From positions 29,702,428 to 29,742,427 of the forward strand of contig CM031616.1 in assembly GCA_018398815.1 (NCBI GenBank): 40,000 nucleotides of DNA. The letters run 5' to 3'. Within the stretch, counting starts at the first letter, position 1. Every line of letters begins with the position of its first letter. The notes beneath the pieces are model-generated. The model searched no databases, was not told the DNA's origin, and saw only the letters and a list, made by a program, of their open reading frames with translations. The position numbers and the translations under genes were made by a program. The DNA comes from Conus ventricosus. Taxonomy: Eukaryota > Mollusca > Gastropoda > Neogastropoda > Conidae. Shown one piece after another: positions 32,617 through 40,000 of this stretch.

Positions 32617-34083
32617 CAAAGCATGCATGTGGGTGAACTGATTTATGTACCTTTGTGTAATTTCAGTAATGCAATTCTCACATGGCCTCTTGGAGCAGGT
32701 CAAGGATCTTTGTGGACCTTGACTTCACTGGGTCTGCCAGTGTTTGAGCCCACTGAGTCCTTCAGAAGAGACCCACCATTCTTACCGAGTCAAGCTGACC
32801 GTGTGTGGTACTGGCTGGTGTGATCTAGGGTACTCGAATGCATGACATTCCCCGGAGAACCCTTTCTAATGGCCTAACATTTGTTTTTAGCTACACTGAA
32901 TGAACACCAGTGTGAAGTGCAGGTCATCATCCTGTTTGCCTAACGTGTGATGGCATGGATGCCATGTTTCACCACATTTTCCTGTTGTTTCTCGGTGAAT
33001 TGTCATGTCTGTTGAACTGACTTGAGGCAGCGTTTTCCTCCTCAGTACTAACATCAATAACAACAACAGGTGTTTCAAAAGAGTTGACAATGAGGAATAT
33101 GTTTTTCTGCTGATGATACACATGATGATTGGAGACACTTTAGCATCACAATTTGAAGCATTTGAATTGGAACCTTTTTTTTTTTCCTTTGCTTGATGCA
33201 GTATGTAGTTTAAATGTAGTGCGCTCTGTAGCGCATATCACTATGCTGGCAGCGTGCTAAGACAGCAAGGTGTGGCTCCAGGCTGCCAGAATATAAAAGT
33301 GACTGGTTGCCGGACAGTGTGAGGGACTCTGTGTAAACAGGTGAAGAGAAGAGAGATGAGGGCCTTACACTGCCTTAGGCAGTTGCTGGTGTCAGCTGAC
33401 ACTCCAGGGGACAAGTGACAGTATGTAGCCTGGTGATAGCTCCTCTTGTGGCTGGTTTGACCCGCAGGACCTAAGACTTGCTTTCTTTCTTTTGCTCCTG
33501 CTCTTCTATGTTTCTGAACTGGTCATATCTCAATATTACTGGAGTATATGAACGATGGACGTTTTGGTTGAAAAAAGTGGTCCAAAGCATCTGTTGTCAC
33601 TCCCAGTCCACTGTCAGTGTCCTACTGTCACATCCATACTGTAGAATGGAGTTAGAGAGTTGTCTCTTTTTCTGGGAAACCAATAGAGCTGGTTCTTCAC
33701 ATGATTTCTCTGGGATGGAAGGCCTGTGTGCCACCAGACCCACTGTCCAAGGTCGTTCCACAGGAGAGGGCGGAAGTCCCTGAAGAAGGCAAGTCATGTT
33801 TTTTCTCAATGATCTTGCCGACTACAGAGGCCTCATCAGGACTGACCACAGATTAATTTCCAAGGTTTAAATCTCTCGAGCCAAGTGCCAGAGGCAGGCT
33901 GAAGTGGTTAAATCCTGGGTGGACAATGTAAAGGACTAGACTGGCTTCAGCACCTCTGTCCTAATGTGCATGATGAAGCACAGCAACTTGCGAAGGTTCC
34001 TGACTCCCCTGGGTTCTGTCTTGGCACCGCTGAGAGCTGATGTCAGAGAAAGGTGACGATGGCCATTGGGGCTGGTGTTGCAG
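32617..34083. other. Intron 2 (coding) sequence, continued
   Basis: Mostly unique. A TATAAAAG string at 33293-33300 is present without further promoter support. The segment 33810-34020 has possible mobile-element character (RTDHRLISKV in one frame), but I could not assign it. Confidence 0.35.
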
Positions 34084-34253
34084 AGCCTTTGACCACGTCT
34101 TTGAGACGGTAGGGGTGACTACCAGCTGCAAGTTCCTGATCCATGCCTCCTACCTGGAGATCTACAATGAGGAGATCCGCGATCTGCTGGGGAAAGATGC
34201 CAAGGCCAAGCTGGACTTGAAGGAACACCCTGAGAAAGGCGTCTACGTGTCAG
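34084..34253 (+). CDS. KIF17: KIF17-like kinesin, coding exon 3
   Basis: Acceptor GTTGCAG (AG at 34082-34083) and donor TCAG|GTAAAT enclose 170 bases, entered in phase 2 and left in phase 1. The translation AFDHVFETVGVTTSCKFLIH then ASYLEIYNEEIRDLLGKD and LKEHPEKGVYVS is typical of KIF17. SYLEIYNEEIRDLL is the conserved kinesin strand/helix block after the P-loop, and KEHPEKGVYV is the loop before switch I. The last 20 bases plus the first 20 of the intron form the first unit of a tandem array that fills the following intron (see 34234-35080). Confidence 0.92.
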
Positions 34254-35080
34254 GTAAATTGTCATACGTAACAGAAAGATGTCTTTATGTGGTTTAGGCT
34301 GTTGTATTGTAAGGAAGGGTGTTTACGCATGAATTGAGTTGTGATATTGCAAAGAATGGTGTCTGTGTGAACTGCATTGTTGTATTGGAAAGAACGTTGT
34401 GAGTGGGTAAGTTGGGTAAGTCGTTATAATGGAAAGAGAGATGTCTTGTTAACTTCATTCTTGTGCTGTAACAAAAGTTTCTGTGTGTGAACTTCATGGT
34501 TAGACTGCAAAGAAAAGTAACTGTGTGGGGTAAGTTAACATACTGTAAAGAAAGATGTTTTTGCATGAACTCAGTCGTCATACTGGAAAGAAAGGTACGT
34601 CAGCGTGAACTGCATTGTTATATTGTAAAGAAAGGTGTCTATGTGTGGGATAAGTTTCATACAGTAAAGAAAGATACCTGTATGTGAATTTGGTTATCAT
34701 TCTGTGAAGGAAGGTGTCTTTGTGTGTGCTGCATTGTATACTGTAAAGATAGGTATCTGTGTGTGAACTCTGTTGTTATACTATAAAGAAAGGCATCAGA
34801 ATGTGAGGTAAGTTGTCTTACTCTAAAGAAAGAATTATGTGTGAACTGAATTTTTATTCTGAAAAAAAAAAGGTGTGTGTGTGTCGACTAAATTGTTTAT
34901 GTGTGAGAGTTTTCATAGTCTAAAGAAAGATGTCTGTATGTGAACTGCATTGTTATACTGAAAAGAAAATTGTCTGTGCATGTATAGATGATGTTCAGTT
35001 GTTATACTGAAAAGAAAGTTGTCTGTGCATGTGTAGATGATGTTCAGACATCTGCAAGGAAGGTAATCCATGTTAGCACT
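34234..35080 (+). repeat. 40-bp tandem array starting across the exon 3 / intron boundary
   Basis: About 20 diverged units of 36-58 bases (most about 40), consensus GAAAGGTGTCTGTGTGTGAA then CTGCATTGTTATACTGTAAA. The first unit (34234-34273) is the exon end plus donor, GAAAGGCGTCTACGTGTCAG then GTAAATTGTCATACGTAACA, which matches the consensus at most positions. Several units contain GTAAGT-type strings (near 34407, 34529, 34815), and one near 34631 still reads KGVYV. Further units occur at 36536-36682. Confidence 0.85.
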
Positions 35081-35084
35081 CATG

Positions 35085-35665
35085 CTCAGTGAGAGTGGCC
35101 CCGCCGTTTTCAAGGACAAATGCCAGTCGTGTTCACAATGTGCTCCTGCACTGGAACAACCATGGCTCTTTTTTCTTTGTTCTTTTCATTGACTTCTCCT
35201 CTGCTTTCAACACAACACAACTTTACCTTCTAGCTAAGAAAATACTTGATTTAGATGATGATTCAAAGTTCACTCTGTGGATTGTCGATTTTCTTCTTAT
35301 CACAAAAGGTCCGTCTGTTTCAGATCTGCTATCTCCTCTTAACACCCTGTCTGCACTGTGCATCTCAGGGGTACTCTCTGTCTCCTGTTCTTTCACTATA
35401 TATATTTATATATACAAAGGACTGTAGAGAGGCATGGACAAACCTTCCATCATCATGTACTCAGATGCTGCTGCCATTGAAGATCTCTCCGACTCTGTAT
35501 ATTTTGATGAAATGAAGAAGTTCTGTTCATTGTGCAGAGAGTATTGTCTTGAACGTAGATTTCCATAAAGACCCTTCATCCACTCTAAACATTATAACTG
35601 ATAGTCAAGCTGTTCAGAGGGTGGACAAATACAAATATCTAGGTACAGTTGTATACTAGCAAGGT
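35085..35665 (+). mobile_element. LINE reverse transcriptase fragment (L2/CR1-like)
   Basis: The plus strand encodes FVLFIDFSSAFNTTQLYLLAKK (near 35180, first catalytic Asp), LSPVLSLY, then in other frames DCREAWTNLP / MYSDAAAIEDLSDSVYF (near 35455-35505, degraded active-site box). A VDKYKYLGTVVY thumb motif lies near 35620-35655. Stops and frameshifts are present and it is truncated at both ends. It may have inserted into the 40-bp array, whose units resume at 36536. Confidence 0.78.
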
Positions 35666-36117
35666 TTTTGGGTTTTTTTTTCAGCAGAACCACTTAAATG
35701 TTAATGTTAGTTCAAAGATTTTACCAACCTATGACTACTGATGCATTGAATCCTTGCTCACAGTTTCACTTACATGCTGGTGTGGAAGTCAAGGTATGTG
35801 AAGCAGGCAAATTTCAATCATTTAGTGAATGCATGCAGTTCGGTTGTGGGCGCAAATCAAACAGCATGCAAGAGCTGTATAAGAAGTGAGTCATGTAAAG
35901 GGCAGGACAAACTGGAAGTGATTATATTCATGTTTTTGTGAAATACTATGAAATTCTACCATAAGGACACTGTTTTAGGGCAATTAGTATTAAATCACGG
36001 GCACAGAAAAACTTTTATCTCAAGATCACTTGATTTCTTAAATAATATTAAATTCTTTTATGTCACCCAGTGCAGGTGTGAATGAGTGCGTTACAGTGAA
36101 TTAGTTGGTGTGTGCGC
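35666..36117. other. Intron 3 (coding) sequence
   Basis: No feature recognised. Confidence 0.35.
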
Positions 36118-36124
36118 GCCGCGC

Positions 36125-36199
<75 letters not shown>

Positions 36200-36216
36200 G
36201 TGTGTGTGTGTGTGTA
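36118..36216. repeat. (GC)n passing into (GT)n
   Basis: About 20 bases of alternating GC (36119-36138) continue without break into about 75 bases of GT. All alternating purine-pyrimidine, a Z-DNA-prone composition. Confidence 0.95.
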
Positions 36217-36535
36217 GGAGGGAGGGGGAGGGTGGTGTTACTGTGTGCATGTTTTTATTTTATTTCATTTTCGTGTATTAACTTTTGATTCTACTTTTAA
36301 TGGTAATAATTCTGGGAGTTGTACATTTTAGAGGTACTATGATGATATGAAATGTGTATCAATGTTAAACCATTCACATTGTTTTATTATTTATATCTGA
36401 TATCAGTGATAAACATAATATGATTGGTTTTATACAATTTTGATCTTCTGTCCATTTGTGTTAGTGTGGTAATAGTTGTACCTGACATATTTTTATCGTT
36501 TTGGAGATTATGAACAATTTTTGTGTGTTATCTTA
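36217..36535. other. Intron 3 (coding) sequence
   Basis: AT-rich intron, nothing recognised. Confidence 0.35.
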
Positions 36536-36682
36536 AATGTGTATGTAGCAGGTGATTTGTACTATATAGAAAATTGTCTATATGAGAGGTAAGTTGCACT
36601 GTAAACATTGATGTATATGTGACTGTTAAGTTCTACTGTAGAAAGGTGTCTATGTGGCAGGTGAGTAATGCAGCAAAGGAAG
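36536..36682 (+). repeat. Second patch of the exon-related 40-bp array
   Basis: Three to four units related to 34234-35080. The best, at 36641-36670, reads GAAAGGTGTCTATGTGGCAG then GTGAGTAATG. In the exon 3 frame this is K-G-V-Y-V-A-G across the junction, with synonymous changes and one replacement, and the GTGAGT is nearer donor consensus than the true GTAAAT. Confidence 0.75.
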
Positions 36683-36867
36683 CTATTTGGCAAATCAGTT
36701 GTGAGCCTTGACTCCTTATTTTATTATTTTTTCTGCATACTGTCACCTACCTTTGTCAGCTTTGACCACAAATATGCATGGGGAAGGACAGGAAAAGAAA
36801 ATTGCCTGTAACACGTTCAGTTATTTATAGGAAAAAGAAACCACTGGTGATCTTTCCACTTAATCCT

Positions 36868-37357
36868 CTGGATATAGGTAGAAAGTAGCTCTAACATCAG
36901 TTCTGGATATAGGCAGAAAGTAGCTCTAACATCAGTTCTGGAGATAGGTAGAAAGTAGCTCTAACATCAGTTCTGGATATAGGCAGAAAGTAGCTCTAAC
37001 ATCAGTTCTGGAGATAGTAGAAAGTAGCTCTAACATCAGTTCTGGATATAGGCAGAAAGTAGCTCTAACATCAGTTCTGGAGATAGGTAGAAAGTAGCTC
37101 TAACATCAGTTCTGGATATAGGCAGAAAGTGGCTCTAACATCAGTTCTGGAGATAGGTAGAAAGTAGCTCTAACATCAGTTCTGGATATAGGTAGAAAGT
37201 AGCTCTAACATCAGTTCTGGAGATAGGCAAAAAGTAGCTCTAACATCAGTTCTGGAGATAGGTAGAAAGTAGCTCTAACATCAGTTCTGGATATAGGCAG
37301 AAAGTAGCGCTAACATCAGTTCTGGAGGCAGGCAGAAAGTGGCCCAAACATCAGTTT
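36868..37357. repeat. 35-bp minisatellite, about 14 units
   Basis: The unit begins GGATATAGGCAGAAAGTAGC and continues TCTAACATCAGTTCT. GGATATAGGCAG and GGAGATAGGTAG variants alternate, giving a 70-bp higher-order pattern over much of the array. Confidence 0.95.
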
Positions 37358-37773
37358 CAACTGAAGAACATGTAATCATTGGGTCAAAATCGACTGAATC
37401 ACGTAGCACACAGGGAATAGAAATCAAAGCGTCTGACAATGGAAAGGTCCGTGATGCTGTTTGTAGCTTTAATCCTCATGGAAACATTGAGATGCAACTT
37501 TTAGCATTTGGAAATTTCTTTTCTAAAATCACATGAATTAACGAGTTGATGTAAACTGAATGTTTCTGATCTGGAATGTTCGCTTGGAAAGAGTTACGTG
37601 GAGATCTTATTGATTAATAGTAGTGTATTATCTGTCAAAATGCCCATAGTGTCATGGCCAGGGAAATTGTCAGGTTCAAAATCTGCCATCCAGATAAACT
37701 CTAAACCTGTTGCCTAGTGAAAGCTATTAATTATCATCAATAGATGTAGCCTAATGGGCGGAAGTGTGTTCAG
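37358..37773. other. Intron 3 (coding) sequence
   Basis: Unique-looking intron up to the acceptor at 37772-37773. Confidence 0.35.
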
Positions 37774-38007
37774 GTTTGTCGATGCACCCGGTGCACAATG
37801 TGATGGACTGTAACCACATCATGGAGAAGGGGTGGAAGAACCGCTCTGTGGGAGCCACCCTGATGAACGCCGACTCCAGTCGCAGTCACTCCATCTTCAC
37901 CATCTTCATGGAGATGAGCAGCCCAGATGAGTCTGGGGAGGAGCACATCCGTGCCGGCAAACTGAACCTGGTGGATCTGGCTGGCAGTGAGAGGCAGGCC
38001 AAGACAG
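37774..38007 (+). CDS. KIF17: KIF17-like kinesin, coding exon 4 (switch I and switch II)
   Basis: Acceptor GTTCAG (AG at 37772-37773) and donor ACAG|GTGAGT enclose 234 clean coding bases, phase 1 at both ends; the first two bases complete a Gly codon with exon 3. The protein runs [20 protein letters not shown] then [21 protein letters not shown] and ends [24 protein letters not shown] is switch I and DLAGSE is switch II, the nucleotide-sensing elements of the motor. [18 protein letters not shown] between them matches KIF17 closely. No frameshift in this exon. Confidence 0.93.
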
Positions 38008-38250
38008 GTGAGTCCCCTGTTCTCTGCTCTGCGTTTGACTTGAGGTTAGTGGATATTTTATATCCAAGGACCAGAGGAAAGGAGACAGACTGTTTTACAT
38101 TATGTCAGTGATCAGCTGATACGTCTTGCTCTGCCCTGTGCTATGTGTTTGGCGTGTCTCCCTCTGTGCTGTGTGTTGGACACATAGCTGTGCGCTGTGT
38201 TTTATGCTTGACACAGTGCAGTGGTTTGCTCTGTGTTTGACACTCAGAGT
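38008..38250 (+). repeat. Degenerate tandem repeat at the start of intron 4
   Basis: Irregular units resembling CTCTGTGCTGTGTGTTTGAC recur about six times (near 38023, 38127, 38163, 38190, 38228) from just after the donor. Strongly decayed; unit length is about 30-40 bases. Confidence 0.5.
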
Positions 38251-38440
38251 TCCAGACAACAAGCTGTCAACATCACATTGAACAGACAGACCCTGGACGA
38301 AGTGGAAAACTTCAAGTATCTAGGTTCCAGTCTGAGTGAAGACTTGAATTCATCAAAGCAGATGCCCAAAATGAGGCTTTACCTGGTATTGCATTCCAAG
38401 ACAAGACTGTCAAGTGATATGAAAAACTATTTTTAACAAG
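38251..38440 (+). mobile_element. LINE reverse-transcriptase thumb remnant
   Basis: An open segment encodes NITLNRQTLDEVENFKYLGS then SLSEDLNSSKQMPKMRL and TRLSSD. The VxxFKYLGS.LSxD motif followed by an (I/M)xxR(L/I) helix is the conserved segment downstream of the active site in many LINE reverse transcriptases. Truncated on both sides. Confidence 0.7.
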
Positions 38441-39177
38441 CTCCCAGTGAAGATTGGACGGTTATCTCTGGTGTAGGGATGACGAGCAGGACGCTAATCT
38501 TGAACTGTATCGGTCCAGGCAATGAAGCCTGAACTGTTTAAGTTCAAGCATTGAATAATACTTTACACATTCCCCATACCTCATACACAGAACATGAGGC
38601 AATGAACTATTTCCAACCACTGGTACACCTATGGTGTCTGACATGAATCTGTCATTGAGGTTATTGGATGCTGCAAGTGCACCTGATACGAGTAAGTGCT
38701 CAGCCTTAACTGTCAAAGCCCATCCAACAAGATCATGTGGAGGATGCACACAGACACAGCATGAAAACGTCCTGGTTTGACTTGTAGAAACCTGACTGGT
38801 CACAATGCCTCTGTTCTTCTGTGTATAGCCAAGGATGGAAAGATATGAGAATCCCTGAGTGTCTTTCACTGTTTCCCTGTAATCTTAGGTCACAGGACAA
38901 GGATGACAATGATGATTAGATGATGCATGATAGCAGTTCATCTGGTGTGTCCTTGAGACAGTGTGTAAATGGTTGAAGACTTGAACTGACTGGGGTTCAA
39001 TGGAGAGGAATGGCAGATGGGAGGGAAAAGAAAAGAAAAAGTGGAGATATTTGTCAAGATGGCAGTAGGGAGATAGACATGCCGAGAAAGGGTGTCCCTT
39101 CTTGTCTGGTGTCCTGTGTGACTGTACACAAAGCTAGTTCAAAACCTCGTCACAACCTGAATGTTTGGTCTGTTCAG
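38441..39177. other. Intron 4 (coding) sequence
   Basis: No further feature recognised before the acceptor at 39176-39177. Confidence 0.35.
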
Positions 39178-39312
39178 GGGCAACGGGGGACCGCCTGAAA
39201 GAGGCCACCAAGATCAACCTGTCTCTGTCGGCGCTGGGTAACGTCATCTCTGCCCTGGTCGATGGCATGGCCAAACACATCCTCTACCGTGATCCAGTGA
39301 CGGTTGTGCAGG
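39178..39312 (+). CDS. KIF17: KIF17-like kinesin, coding exon 5, with an altered end
   Basis: Acceptor GTTCAG (AG at 39176-39177) joins in phase to [20 protein letters not shown] then [14 protein letters not shown], the highly conserved helix following switch II. The family then has PYRDSKLTRLLQ before the next splice site. Here the sequence reads [10 protein letters not shown] up to CAGG|GTATAC. Aligning the bases, about six nucleotides appear to be missing singly within 28 bases, leaving the frame open but removing the DSKLTRLL core. The exon's identity is sure; this last stretch is either a local sequence-quality problem or a damaged microtubule-binding element. Further exons lie beyond the window. 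Confidence 0.85.
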
Positions 39313-39737
39313 GTATACTTTGACATCTGACTATGGTGGACATTAGATTATGACCGTAAGCACTCTTAATCCCTGAGTGTTTTTAGATGATGAAACGTCT
39401 TTTACGTTGTTTTTTATAGTGTCACTTCAGTAATTTCATCACACCCAATATTCATTTGAGCTTTTGACTGACACTGAACTGATAGTCTGAAAATTAATGG
39501 AAACTTTTTCAATTGAATTAATACCTTTTTTGAATAATTTTGTCCAAATCGACATGGCAGTGATTGTATTTGACATGTTTCCCAAGCCTTGAATGTCCAG
39601 ATAAAATCCTGCACACCTTGCTTCTTCAGCAGTATTTCAGTCTTTGCAGTGTCATGTTGATCACTTCTGCCACATGATGCCTCATCAACACTGCTCCAGT
39701 TGACAGTCAGGGCTCCACTTAGTGCACATTTGACAAC
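39313..39737. other. Intron 5 (coding) sequence
   Basis: No feature recognised. The next expected kinesin block (SLGGNTKT...) is not in the window. Confidence 0.4.
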
Positions 39738-40000
39738 AGAATACCTGATTTAGTATCCTAGCAGCTGGATGCACGGTTTATTATCCAAACAGTAAGTGGA
39801 TACATTCTTTGTTATCAGGACAACAAGAGGCCAGCTGTACTGTCATCACAGCTGTAGATCTGATTTAGTATCGTGACAGCAGGATATCTAATTTAGTTAT
39901 CCTGTCAATATGAAATCAATTTTTCTGACAGCCTGATTCCTGATTTACTATCCTGATATATTATCCTGACAAATAACTGATTTATTATTGTGACAACAGG
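39738..40000. repeat. Degenerate tandem repeat at window end
   Basis: Diverged units around CTGATTTAGTATCCTGACAG (near 39745, 39858, 39890, 39939 and 39968) continue to the window edge. Confidence 0.65.

Noticed and set aside
33293..33300. TATAAAAG string with a possible initiator downstream
   Set aside because: A single short motif inside a coding-gene intron, with no exon, donor or CpG signal after it.
34040..34297. Start codon at 34040 and read-through of exon 3 as an independent 85-codon gene
   Set aside because: The conserved kinesin sequence begins exactly after the acceptor at 34083 and stops at the donor at 34254; the flanking codons are intronic.

Overview
This is animal nuclear DNA: intron-split genes with GT/AG boundaries, no operons, long (CA)n/(TG)n tracts, minisatellites and several transposon classes. 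A marine protostome, most likely a mollusc, is inferred from a phosphonopyruvate decarboxylase gene (molluscs are known to make phosphonates) and from the molluscan look of the LINE, SINE and Tc1 copies. The species cannot be named from the sequence.

Region 1, about 1-7.9 kb, plus strand: the last two recognisable exons of a phosphonopyruvate decarboxylase gene (1865-2065 and 7682-7855). The 5.6 kb intron between them holds a 27-bp minisatellite, split by a 5'-truncated LINE with a 15-bp target duplication, and a tRNA-derived SINE just before the last exon. Upstream lie a long foldback element (221-564) and a degenerate intronic repeat.

Region 2, about 7.9-17.4 kb: apparently intergenic. It contains microsatellites, a 30-base G run, a deleted piggyBac element with TTAA duplications (11393-13162), a 42-bp minisatellite, GA-rich repeats and local tandem duplications.

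Region 3, about 17.4-40 kb, plus strand: the 5' half of a KIF17/OSM-3-type kinesin-2 gene, the homodimeric motor that carries intraflagellar transport cargo toward the ciliary tip. A CpG-rich segment with a perfect CRE and a good splice donor (18042/18043) is a plausible promoter and 5' UTR exon. Five coding exons follow (29103-29347, 31684-31797, 34084-34253, 37774-38007, 39178-39312) and cover the motor domain to just after switch II; the rest is beyond the window. The roughly 11 kb first intron carries LINE remnants, a SINE fragment, microsatellites and an open Tc1 element (27466-29007) that ends 95 bases before the start-codon exon.

Most notable observation: the intron after the third coding exon begins as a 40-bp tandem array whose first unit is the end of that exon plus its splice donor, so later units carry coding-like KGVYV copies and consensus-like decoy donors. 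Second: both host genes show small indels against strongly conserved family sequence. Either the assembly has base-level indel errors or both genes are decaying; the former is simpler.
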